Below are positions 26,330 to 33,827 of a stretch of 64,000 nucleotides of DNA, in pieces. Location: contig NZ_WPCE01000002.1 in assembly GCF_009742825.1 (NCBI RefSeq), positions 1 through 64,000 on the forward strand, read 5' to 3'. The stretch is from Halorubrum sp. CBA1125. GTDB taxonomy: Archaea > Halobacteriota > Halobacteria > Halobacteriales > Haloferacaceae. A model generated the notes under the pieces. The model was not told where the DNA came from. It saw nothing but the letters and a program-made list of their open reading frames with translations, and did not search any database. Numbering within the stretch: the first letter of the stretch is position 1; each line of letters begins with the position of its first letter. The position numbers were made by a program, and so were the translations under genes.

Positions 26330-26469
26330 CACGGCGAGAGTCATACGCGGCCCGCGTCGGAGACTACGTCGACGAGAAACCATTTGTTCGATGGCTTCGC
26401 CTGGCTCTAAGAAGAGGCGGCCCCTGCGTACGACTGTGCGAAATAATTGTTCGACCGGCAAATCTGTGA
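26326..26469 (+). CDS. Very small basic protein, doubtful
   Basis: A 47-codon frame whose ATG overlaps the stop of the CBS-HEPN gene (ATGA). The product is Arg-rich and basic, unlike normal haloarchaeal proteins, and ends EIIVRPANL. The tight coupling is the only support. Confidence 0.25.
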   Translation: MTRRESYAARVGDYVDEKPFVRWLRLALRRGGPCVRLCEIIVRPANL

Positions 26470-26477
26470 GTGAAAGA

Positions 26478-26600
26478 ATGGTCCTGAAAGACATCCCAAC
26501 CGTTGATGAACTGGTCGAAACGACTGGCCAGTCCAAAGAGCAGCTTCTCAAGGATCGTGAGGCTGCGGCGAAGATGTCGGGCGACTCTGCCGACGAGTAG
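26478..26600 (+). CDS. Small acidic protein of 40 residues
   Basis: MVLKDIPTVDELVETTGQ followed by a charged helix and an acidic end. The composition is typical of real haloarchaeal small proteins. It lies eight bases after the preceding tiny frame and could be the last member of the CBS-HEPN operon. No function can be given. Confidence 0.4.
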   Translation: MVLKDIPTVDELVETTGQSKEQLLKDREAAAKMSGDSADE

Positions 26601-27042
26601 CGGTATCCCTGATAGGCGAAGTTGGTTCTACGAACACGATCGGTTACTAGAATCAATGAGAGAATTCGAAAGCATCGGAGAAATGCTCGCGGCAGAGGAT
26701 GGAACTGTTTACATTAGTGGTAATAGTCTAAGTGAGACGGCCTGTGTTAATGTTAAGTATAATTTATTTCTCACTGCGGGGGGACTTCGCAGACGAAATA
26801 GAATATCGAAAGCGGAAGCAGTCCACCGTGGATTATCCCCTTTCCCCAAGGGTATTTAAGTCACGATCCGATAGTTACTATTGTTTCAGAGCTCCCTTTG
26901 GCGATGGAAGCCCGCGGTAACCCTGCGTAGCTAATAGACTACCACTTGTAGGTAGTCGTGAGACTGTCTGGATACGCACACGTTTCAGTACACCCACAGG
27001 GCACCCCTCGCACGTTGCTAACAAGACAACAACCCAACAGCT
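26601..27042. other. Gene-free stretch with possible promoter
   Basis: 442 bases. An open frame at 26656-26859 (67 codons) begins with an acidic segment but turns Arg-rich and is probably decayed. A TATA-like GTATTTAAG near 26850 lies far from the next start at 27043, so a long leader or an unannotated small RNA is possible. Confidence 0.3.
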
Positions 27043-27609
27043 ATGACGCTAACAACAACCATCGAAACAAACGGCACAGAAATCGAAGTCGACCTTGATG
27101 AACTCGATAAATATGGCTACTACTACCTTAATGAGGCTCGAAACCTCATCATTAGAGCGATCGTGTATACTCACGGCACGAAAGACAGCCGCTGGGTAGA
27201 AACATCAGAGATTGGGACAGACTACACGATCAGTGAAGTTGAGGTTGATATTGACGAACTCAAGAGATTCGTCAACGCAGAACTCAACCTCACGCTCACA
27301 GACGAAGAAGCTGAGCACATCGCTACATACTACCAAGAACAAGGCCACGAAGTAGTCAGCCACTGGATGGATGATTTTAGCGGAGACCGAATCCTATCCA
27401 AAGCCGATTACAAGATCATCTCTACAGATGTGGAAGAACCACTTCTCGGCTGGGAGTTTGAATTCGAAGACCTAATCACCCGTATCGCCGCGATAACAGA
27501 ACTTCCTGATCGAGAAATACAGTGGAAACTCTTCAACGCTGCCCGAAGCGCATCACCTGGAGACTTCGAGTACAGCGCTAAAGTCGAACTCACCGGAACA
27601 CCACTCTAA
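27043..27609 (+). CDS. Hypothetical acidic protein of 188 residues
   Basis: It begins MTLTTTIETNGTEIEVDLDE, with an amphipathic middle (EEAEHIATYYQEQGHEVVSH) and a C-terminal helix (LITRIAAITELPDREIQW). It is not recognised. It stands alone, convergent with the HNH gene. Confidence 0.6.
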   Translation: MTLTTTIETNGTEIEVDLDELDKYGYYYLNEARNLIIRAIVYTHGTKDSRWVETSEIGTDYTISEVEVDIDELKRFVNAELNLTLTDEEAEHIATYYQEQGHEVVSHWMDDFSGDRILSKADYKIISTDVEEPLLGWEFEFEDLITRIAAITELPDREIQWKLFNAARSASPGDFEYSAKVELTGTPL

Positions 27610-27730
27610 CCGGAATTCGCACTCCCAGTGGAACCTGTTTCAGCGAACTCAAGATTGGATTCAAATCCCAGGGTGATAGAAACAGCGTTGAAAACAGGAA
27701 TTTGACCGCGTATCGTCCGTTCTTAGACGA

Positions 27731-28822
27731 CTACAGCTCTGCGTTGATCCGCTGTAGCGCCGCAATAGCTGTCTGTAACTGCTCGCGGACCATTACGTTT
27801 CCCTCGTCCGGTGTCGACTTATCCCTATCTTCTTGATCGCCCTGAACGGACTCTCCTAGTCCTGTAGGGTCAGACGGAGTACTGTCTCCGACACCGTGGC
27901 CAACGGAATCCAGCCGTTGTTGCTCATCGGAACTACTCGAATTCACGTCTGCCTCGTCGGCTGTCTCACTCGTGGTGTCACCACCTGGATGCTGCCCACC
28001 GCGACCACCGCGGCGAAACGCATCCAGGGGGAAATCATACGCACACGCTCGCTTCTCTTTGTGGAACGTCGTCCGCCTAGAAATGTCAAGCACGTCCATA
28101 ACCGTCTGCCGGTTACAACCGCGTTCTAAGGCTTGCCGGACCTGCTCGTCTTCAACCCGCTGAATCAACGCTTGCGGATCCGACGGGATGTGACCACGCG
28201 CAGAATGCTCGATTTGGCCTGTCAAGCCCCACGCACCCGTCTGGACATCCTGATCAACGATCTGCCGGTCACGCGTCTCGACCTGGTTGTCAAGCCCCAT
28301 CAGGACTGCAAGGCGTTCACGGACCGTCGTTGGCGACAACTCCGCCGTTAACGAGTCCGCGATCTTACCAGTCTGCGCTGGCCCCTCGTCAGCCAAGTAC
28401 CGTAAGATCTCGATGTCCTGCGGAAGCAGCACACTGAGATCGGCTTCTGTGAGTGTTACTGGAGCGTCTGCACGCGTCGATTGCTGGTGAATCCAACTGT
28501 GGCAGGACCGGCACAGCGTCGTCAGATTCTCCAAGTCGTTTTCAGCGACTCCGACGGGGTCACGCTCGATATGGTGAACGTGTAACGTCGCCAGACCACC
28601 TCGCTCTGGACCTTCTCGCCCGCAGACTTGACACCGATGACCGTCTCGTGCCAACACGTCAGAGCGTGTCTCGGGAGTTACCGATGCGTTCTCGCGGTTC
28701 TGCTCGTAGTCGTGGCTCGCCGCTGAGTCAGACGTACGCGTCTCCGCGCCGTCTGGCTCACTCGTCGTCGTTTGTTCGTTCGATTCGTTGCTGAACTCGT
28801 GGTGTCCGTCAGCTCGTGTCAT
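27731..28822 (-). CDS. HNH endonuclease with HTH segment
   Basis: A 363-residue protein. After an acidic linker of about 55 residues comes a zinc-stabilised HNH nuclease: RDGHRCQVCGREGPE, then LHVHHIERDPVG, then LTTLCRSCHSWIH, giving two C-x2-C pairs and the catalytic His-His. Residues 130-260 contain winged-helix-like segments (LADEGPAQTGKIADSLTAEL, CNRQTVMDVLDISRRTTFHK). The C-terminal 100 residues are low-complexity. It lies immediately downstream of the RAMP operon in the same direction and may be its nuclease partner or an independent restriction-type enzyme. Confidence 0.8.
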   Translation of the reverse strand: MTRADGHHEFSNESNEQTTTSEPDGAETRTSDSAASHDYEQNRENASVTPETRSDVLARDGHRCQVCGREGPERGGLATLHVHHIERDPVGVAENDLENLTTLCRSCHSWIHQQSTRADAPVTLTEADLSVLLPQDIEILRYLADEGPAQTGKIADSLTAELSPTTVRERLAVLMGLDNQVETRDRQIVDQDVQTGAWGLTGQIEHSARGHIPSDPQALIQRVEDEQVRQALERGCNRQTVMDVLDISRRTTFHKEKRACAYDFPLDAFRRGGRGGQHPGGDTTSETADEADVNSSSSDEQQRLDSVGHGVGDSTPSDPTGLGESVQGDQEDRDKSTPDEGNVMVREQLQTAIAALQRINAEL

Positions 28823-28955
28823 CAGTTTCTGTTAGCTTCGGTCGCTTGCTCGATTGGTTCGCGCGGTTCCGGCCAGCATATGGATGATCGCTTCAATCAG
28901 ATCGACCGCTTCCATCGCTCCCCGTCAGACTCGGTGTTGCACAGTTACGCGAGCA

Positions 28956-29648
28956 TCACCTCTGCACCGTCGGTGACAGTGACTTCACCGAGAACTCTGA
29001 TTTCGAGCAATACCACTGAGCAAGCCGTCCGAGATCACGGGTCCGAAGCACATCAGCGACGTTATGAGCCACTAGGTCAGCGAACCGTCCCTCATTGAAC
29101 GCTGTGACTGCTTCACCACTCTCGACGAACGGATCCACGTCGCTGTACCGGCCATCACACAGCACGTCATAGACGCCTGCTAAGTCCCTCTGATCATCAG
29201 ACACGACATCACCGTCACCACCATCACAGGATGTGACGGTCGTATTGAATCGCCGCGTTAAGACCGGCAGAAGATCCGCGTACGGGAGCTCACGGAACGG
29301 CCACTCAATCTCCAACCGTGCCAAGCGCGTCCGAAGGAACGGGAGATCGAACCCGCCCTTCCATCGTTCTCCGTTGAACGCCACCAGCAACACGTCATCA
29401 TCCTGGAGCCGGTCCGCAGTGAACGATCCCACTGCTTCAAACAGCGCTCGCTCCGTCGGATGCGTCGTTACCTGCACGTGTACAGGCACGCGATCACTAA
29501 CACGTCTCTCCACACCGTCGGCATCCCGACTACCAGTCTGGACGAACACGCGGACGCCCATCGGCACCGCGAATCCGATTACAGTAACCTCGTCGTCGAC
29601 ACCGAACCCAGTCGTCTCAATATCGAACGCGACCAGTTCCAGCACCAC
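28956..29648 (-). CDS. DEDD-family 3'-5' exonuclease of the RAMP operon
   Basis: A 230-residue DnaQ/RNase T-like exonuclease. The first acidic pair is in VAFDIETTGFG (residues 7-17), the second region is LVAFNGERWKGGFDLPFL near residue 95, and the last is AHNVADVLRTRDL near residue 196, with His and Asp in the expected spacing. It would remove nucleotides from DNA or RNA 3' ends. Its start overlaps the stop of the Cas5-like gene by one base, so it is the last gene of that operon. The literature description of the haloarchaeal HRAMP system includes varied nucleases in this position. Confidence 0.8.
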   Translation of the reverse strand: MVLELVAFDIETTGFGVDDEVTVIGFAVPMGVRVFVQTGSRDADGVERRVSDRVPVHVQVTTHPTERALFEAVGSFTADRLQDDDVLLVAFNGERWKGGFDLPFLRTRLARLEIEWPFRELPYADLLPVLTRRFNTTVTSCDGGDGDVVSDDQRDLAGVYDVLCDGRYSDVDPFVESGEAVTAFNEGRFADLVAHNVADVLRTRDLGRLAQWYCSKSEFSVKSLSPTVQR

Positions 29649-30676
29649 TACGCTTCACCCCCTGAGACATCTGCCTTCTCAACGTCGTGTATCAGCTCGG
29701 CACGATCCGGGATGCGATCATCGCTCGCCGGGCGGACTCGAAGCTCACCGAATCCGAACCGCGAATGCGTTCCAACCCGGGATACCCCGTTCTTTGCCGT
29801 CTTGACCGGGTCCGATCCGTCGTACCCGACAATCTGTCCGTGGTCAATCGTCGCTAGGTCATACACGTCTCCATCGTCGACGAGCCGTTCCGTCCGTCGC
29901 CGTAGCCCGGATCCTCTCGCTTCACTCACCTCACCCTCATTGTTACGGTCACAGTCAGCCGCACTCGACGGCGCAGCTGGGCGGGACACATCCCACCACC
30001 ACGGCACGGACTGATCATCAGCACCGGGGTAGTCGGTCGCTATGACGAACGGTGACACCAACTCAATGGAGTGCTCATCAGCTGCTGCGATCCGATCGTA
30101 GTCCAACGCCTCAAGATCGATCAGTTGTGAATCGACGATCGACAACCGACCGAACCCGTAGTTCCGCGCGCCGCCGACCTGCAGGCCATCCAGCGTCTCA
30201 TCCGCGACCGGAAGCACCGACTTCGAGTGCGAGCCAGTCGTAGACAGGTAACACTGGACGAACCACCGAACCGATCGTTTCGAAGTCTGCATCTCTGGCG
30301 GGCGACCAAACCACGCGACCGAATCGAACGCAAGCCGCCCACCGTGCGACTGGACAGGATGGGCGTTATGCGCGTCTCGTGGCCACGACGACTTTAGCCA
30401 ACGCTGCGCCGAATCCCGCAGCAGGAACAGATCATCATACGCCTCGACCGGCGGTAGCGACAATCCAACCTTCCCTAACGATTCCTGAGAGTACCACGAT
30501 GGCGGCGTCCCGTACGCCTTCGGCAGGAACACACCGTTGCTGACACACAGCCCTCGCCGCATCGACTCATCGACACGCTGTGCTAGTGCCTGATAGAGCG
30601 CGTTCCCTGTCACGAAGTACGGGTGCCCCAGATACCCCGTCTCCAGCTCGAACAGTACCTGCTGAATTCGTGTCAC
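29648..30676 (-). CDS. Cas5-like RAMP protein of an HRAMP-type system
   Basis: A 342-residue protein with two RAMP (ferredoxin-like) halves. It starts MTRIQQVLFELETGYLGHPY, and has the Gly-rich loops GGARNYGFGRL near residue 168 and VGTHSRFGFGELRV near residue 305. Such loops bind the crRNA handle in Cas5, Csm4 and Csf3 proteins. The start is a GTG at 30676, preceded by GGGGGTGA at a ribosome-binding distance, unlike the leaderless genes around it. I read it as a diverged Cas5-group subunit. There is no Cas1, Cas2, Cas3 or Cas10 nearby. Confidence 0.75.
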   Translation of the reverse strand: MTRIQQVLFELETGYLGHPYFVTGNALYQALAQRVDESMRRGLCVSNGVFLPKAYGTPPSWYSQESLGKVGLSLPPVEAYDDLFLLRDSAQRWLKSSWPRDAHNAHPVQSHGGRLAFDSVAWFGRPPEMQTSKRSVRWFVQCYLSTTGSHSKSVLPVADETLDGLQVGGARNYGFGRLSIVDSQLIDLEALDYDRIAAADEHSIELVSPFVIATDYPGADDQSVPWWWDVSRPAAPSSAADCDRNNEGEVSEARGSGLRRRTERLVDDGDVYDLATIDHGQIVGYDGSDPVKTAKNGVSRVGTHSRFGFGELRVRPASDDRIPDRAELIHDVEKADVSGGEA

Positions 30677-31031
30677 GCTGACTCACCCCCTGCGTTTCCA
30701 CTCCAGATCCCGAGTAATCTCCGAGACTGAAGCGCCACGGACTGCGGTCCAGACACACCCTGTTTCCAGTGCCACGAGCCGTACAGCGCCGCTGCCGGCG
30801 CAATACAGGGGCCGGTAGGGGCAGATTGTAGCCACCAGTCCCGCAGCGGCATCGCACCTCGCCGCAGTGATGCCGCCCCTCTATCTCGACGACCACACAC
30901 CCCGTTTCCACTGTCTTCACCACGACGACCACACACCCTGTTTCCAGTGCCCCGGGCAGTAGATCCATCTATACCGTCGTATTCCGGCATCGACGCTGCC
31001 CTGTAACGAGGAGATTCGAAGCGCCCCATCA
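30677..31031 (-). repeat. Repeat-bearing, probably non-coding stretch inside the RAMP operon
   Basis: On the operon strand a unit around GGCACTGGAAACAGGGTGTG occurs four times. Copies at 30931-30951 and 30753-30773 are identical over 21 bases, the copy at 30895-30915 has three mismatches, and a more diverged copy lies at about 30685-30705. Spacings are about 68, 142 and 36. Between them an 8-bp stem GCGGCATC/GATGCCGC can form. An open frame spans the stretch, but the two identical copies fall in different reading frames, the product is Arg-rich, and codon third positions are not GC-rich. It may be a guide-like RNA or a decayed CRISPR. Confidence 0.55.
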
Positions 31032-31899
31032 TCACGACCACCCCCACCCCACATCAGCAGCACCAGCATCACGCACACCACGCCACGCGACGAACTCCTC
31101 GATGTACTGCAACGCCGTTGACCAGGATCGGAGCCGTCGAAGCTGCGCATCCAACACCATCCTCGATCGTGCCCCGTCCGTCTCGAACGGCTGGGCGGTC
31201 AACCGCGACCATACATCCGCAAAACGACCGCGCCGGTCCCGGCCCGAGCCTCGCCGCCGGCCGATCGCCTGGATCACTCGTCACAACCAGCGTCACCAGC
31301 GGCGACCACAACACGGTACGATGCGGCGACACCACACCACTCTCTAACGCCGCTTCGACACCGCCATCAGTGGCCGTCGCCTCACCAGACCCCACCGCCA
31401 GGAACAATTCGTCGAAGCTACGTCCTGCACGGTACTCGGACAACAGCGCCGCCGTCAACAGCACGTGGTACTTCAGCGACGTGTACGGATAGTACGCCGA
31501 CTCGTTGAACGCCGCAGCAACGTCGCTCGTCAGCCACGCCGCGTGGAGCCGAACGGCTTCACTAGGCGTCACCAACGATCGGAACCCGCCATCCGCTGCC
31601 GCCTCAATCCGGCCAGATTCAGTCGCGGACTCGCCCGTCAGCAACGACAACCGGTACGGTGACGAGTGGTTCGCCACCGTCTGTTCCGGCTCACCTGACG
31701 GTCGGCTCAGTAACGCCGCATCACCATCCGCACCTCGCGGGACAGCCTCATTCACCGGCACACCGTGATACTCGTCAGCACCCGAACCGTGCCGCCGATT
31801 CCGGAGTTTGTGGACATCGTGGCGATACACCGCCACCATCGGATCAGCAACCGTCTTACCGACTGCATCAGCATCCACAAAGTCACGAGCATCACTCAT
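31032..31899 (-). CDS. Unrecognised RAMP-operon protein, frameshifted
   Basis: About 288 residues if one extra base is removed. The first part (31899 to about 31225) is acidic and protein-like (SPYRLSLLTGES, YYPYTSLKYHVLLTAALLSE, HRTVLWSPLVTLVV). Then the frame degrades, while the next frame reads FADVWSRLTAQPFETDGARS through TALQYIEEFVAWRGVR to a stop at 31032. A run of four T (plus-strand A at 31221-31224) is where one extra base would restore the frame. Uncorrected, the frame ends at 31069. It matches no family I know and fits the uncharacterised conserved protein of HRAMP systems. Confidence 0.65.
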
Positions 31900-32894
31900 C
31901 AGAGATCACCTCGCTCTCCCTCGACGACACTGTCCTGACGATCGATCGCCGCACTCAGCTCGCCGTCAGCATCGCTCACACGCGCCTGCAACGCTCGCGT
32001 GAACTCTTCACGGTACGTCTTCCGCCACTCATCGTCTTTCTCCTGCATCGCCTTCGTGGCGTTCTGCGCCCGATTGTACACGCGACGGATCTCTCGCTTG
32101 GTGTACAGCGGATTCACCACACCCACATCAGCAATCCCCGCACCGAAATTCCGCGCACCACCGAGCTGGAACTCAAACGTATCACTCTTCGAATTGAGCA
32201 ACGAAACCGCTTCTAGCAACAACCCGACGAACTCGGGCTTCAGTGTCCGTAGCGTCAACAACCACGTTCCCTCGACGTTCCCGACCACGTCCCGAGTCGC
32301 GTGCCGCAACGGCTGCCCACCGTCCTCATCGTTCCGCGACCGAACCTGCGTGTGCAGTTGCCGGTAATGCGCCTCGGCCTCACCACGGAGAACATCGACC
32401 TGGGAGCGAACCGGCGAGAACCGAATCGGCCGACGCAACAACTCGCCCGGTTTGTCACCGAATCCACCGAACAACTCGTAGACAACACAGCCAGCGTCGG
32501 TATCGCCTGCCTCAACGCAGGCTCCTTTCTCGTGGTACCCCTGGCTCAAGTCACGATCATACACGTCCGCACGCATATAATCCGCATTCGGCTCACCCGG
32601 ATGGCACGCCGACATCCCCGCAATCTGCAACACGCGTTCACACCCGTGCCGTAACCAGCCCGACAACGTGAACGGCGAGATCTGCCCGCGAATCTGATTC
32701 ATCGCATCATCCGCCTCGTACCGATCCGCAGACGCATGATGCCGATCAGTCACGACGCCGTCACCCGGCGCAAGCAAATCCACCCCAAGGTCAAGGTACA
32801 GATCCGGGAACGTCGACTCATCGACAGGTGGAAGCTCGAACTCACCGTCAAGGTGCCACACCGAGAATGACGGGGACTCCGATCCCCCCGTCAT
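31899..32894 (-). CDS. Cas7-like RAMP protein of an HRAMP-type system
   Basis: A 331-residue RAMP-fold protein. It starts with a beta strand (FSVWHLDGEFELP), has an RNA-binding-type segment SGWLRHGCERVLQIAG near residue 80, a central FSPVRSQVDVLRGEAEAHYR, and the Gly-rich loop LGGARNFGAGIADV near residue 245. It ends in a helical charged tail. This arrangement is that of the Cas7/Csf2/Csc2 backbone subunits that polymerise along a guide RNA. Its ATG overlaps the upstream stop by four bases, and its stop touches the next start. Confidence 0.75.
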   Translation of the reverse strand: MTGGSESPSFSVWHLDGEFELPPVDESTFPDLYLDLGVDLLAPGDGVVTDRHHASADRYEADDAMNQIRGQISPFTLSGWLRHGCERVLQIAGMSACHPGEPNADYMRADVYDRDLSQGYHEKGACVEAGDTDAGCVVYELFGGFGDKPGELLRRPIRFSPVRSQVDVLRGEAEAHYRQLHTQVRSRNDEDGGQPLRHATRDVVGNVEGTWLLTLRTLKPEFVGLLLEAVSLLNSKSDTFEFQLGGARNFGAGIADVGVVNPLYTKREIRRVYNRAQNATKAMQEKDDEWRKTYREEFTRALQARVSDADGELSAAIDRQDSVVEGERGDL

Positions 32895-33400
32895 TGCGAA
32901 CCACCACTGTCACACCACGACGACGGCTGCTCACGGCCAGATGACTCCGTCACCACACCCGAATGAGTTACATCAACACGGGCATCCTCACCATCGGCAC
33001 CCGAGTCCGGATAAGCATCATCCAGCGTGTATGCCTCTAGCGTGTTCCGCGGACTGAAGACAACCAATTCAGGTTCCAGTAAAACCAGCCACGCCGACTG
33101 CGTCGCCGCGTCTGACACCGTACCGACCCGCCCTTGGACAACCAGCTCCCGGAGCGATCGATCCCACGAGCGATTATACTCATCTCCATGCCCCCGACAA
33201 AACACATCCTCAATCTTAAATTTCGGATCAGACTTCGATCGAAAAGCGGACACAGTAATGCGTCCGCCTTCCCAAATTCGAGAGTCACAGACTTGACAGA
33301 TAACGGCCCCTTCCGCCAAATCTGACAGTTTCAGTTTGTTTATGTCTTCAATAAGCTCGCTGTCGATACTTTCTTGATTTGGTGGTGTTGATTTCGTCAT
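32891..33400 (-). CDS. Zinc-finger protein, first gene of the RAMP operon
   Basis: A 169-residue protein with one zinc site formed by ICQVCDSRIW and FCRGHGDEY, about 40 residues apart, followed by a beta segment AWLVLLEPELVVFSPR and a polar tail. In size and zinc site it recalls Csf1, the small Cas8-like subunit of type IV systems, but the similarity is weak. The start chosen is the ATG at 33400; a longer frame upstream overlaps the promoter. Confidence 0.6.
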   Translation of the reverse strand: MTKSTPPNQESIDSELIEDINKLKLSDLAEGAVICQVCDSRIWEGGRITVSAFRSKSDPKFKIEDVFCRGHGDEYNRSWDRSLRELVVQGRVGTVSDAATQSAWLVLLEPELVVFSPRNTLEAYTLDDAYPDSGADGEDARVDVTHSGVVTESSGREQPSSWCDSGGSQ

Positions 33401-33487
33401 GGGTTCGAGATTGGTTATTCTGAACCCAGCCTGGGTGCTACCACACCCGGGCGTTTCCTGATTAACGCCCCATGGCTGAGCTTCCAC

Positions 33488-33560
33488 CCATTAGTCATAC
33501 CGCTAATGGCATAAACCTTTGGACGTTCGACTAATGGATGGCGTCCCAGCACTCATTAGT
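33488..33560. promoter_or_regulatory. Four CCATTAG-type sites in the RAMP operon promoter
   Basis: CCATTAG at 33488-33494 and CTAATGG at 33503-33509 form a 7-bp inverted repeat. Another CTAATGG lies at 33531-33537 and a partial CATTAGT at 33554-33560. They sit between the minus-strand RAMP operon and the plus-strand winged-helix gene, overlapping a TATA-like CATAAACC. They look like operators for that winged-helix protein. Confidence 0.55.
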
Positions 33561-33583
33561 GAACCGGGGTCAATATCGGTGAT

Positions 33584-33820
33584 ATGGGCGACCGGAAGCG
33601 TGACGAGAACAGTGGTCGGTTTAGCGAGGAGTATCCTCGGGAAGATTTTCTCCGGGTCGTTGAAGAACTCGGTGCAGCCGGGACGACCGACGTTGCTGAA
33701 CACGTGGGGTGCGACCGAAGAACTGCTTATCTGAAGCTCCAAAGTCTCAGAGAGGAAGGCGATGTTGAGAGTCGAAAGGTCGGAAACGCTCTGCTGTGGG
33801 AATTAGTGGACGAATCTTAG
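33584..33820 (+). CDS. Small winged-helix regulator between the RAMP and BREX clusters
   Basis: A 78-residue winged helix (EDFLRVVEELGAAGTTDVAE, RRTAYLKLQSLREEGD, then the wing VGNALLWELV). It is divergent from the RAMP operon, faces the BREX cluster end by end, and has repeated CCATTAG sites at its own promoter, so it probably represses itself and the RAMP operon. Confidence 0.7.
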   Translation: MGDRKRDENSGRFSEEYPREDFLRVVEELGAAGTTDVAEHVGCDRRTAYLKLQSLREEGDVESRKVGNALLWELVDES

Positions 33821-33827
33821 GGAGTAA

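Noticed and set aside
26656-26859. A 67-codon frame downstream of the CBS-HEPN operon.
   Set aside because: The acidic start turns into an Arg-rich segment with no conserved features; it is more likely decayed DNA.
27640-27680. GGATTCAAATCCC, similar to a tRNA T-arm.
   Set aside because: The loop is one base too long and no acceptor, D or anticodon stem can be formed around it.
27731-28822. HNH endonuclease as an integral subunit of the RAMP operon.
   Set aside because: It is in the same direction but separated by 133 bases with no overlap. HNH genes are common in accessory DNA, so linkage is left open.
30677-31031. A true CRISPR array.
   Set aside because: Only four copies, irregular spacing (about 68, 142 and 36) and conservation extending past the GAAAC end do not meet the definition of an array.
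30673-31047. An open frame of about 120 codons with TGATG and GTGA overlaps to its neighbours, possibly a small basic RNA-binding protein.
   Set aside because: The product is Arg- and Gly-rich unlike neighbouring acidic proteins, third codon positions are not GC-rich, and the identical repeats lie in different frames. I kept the stretch as probably non-coding, though the couplings leave some doubt.
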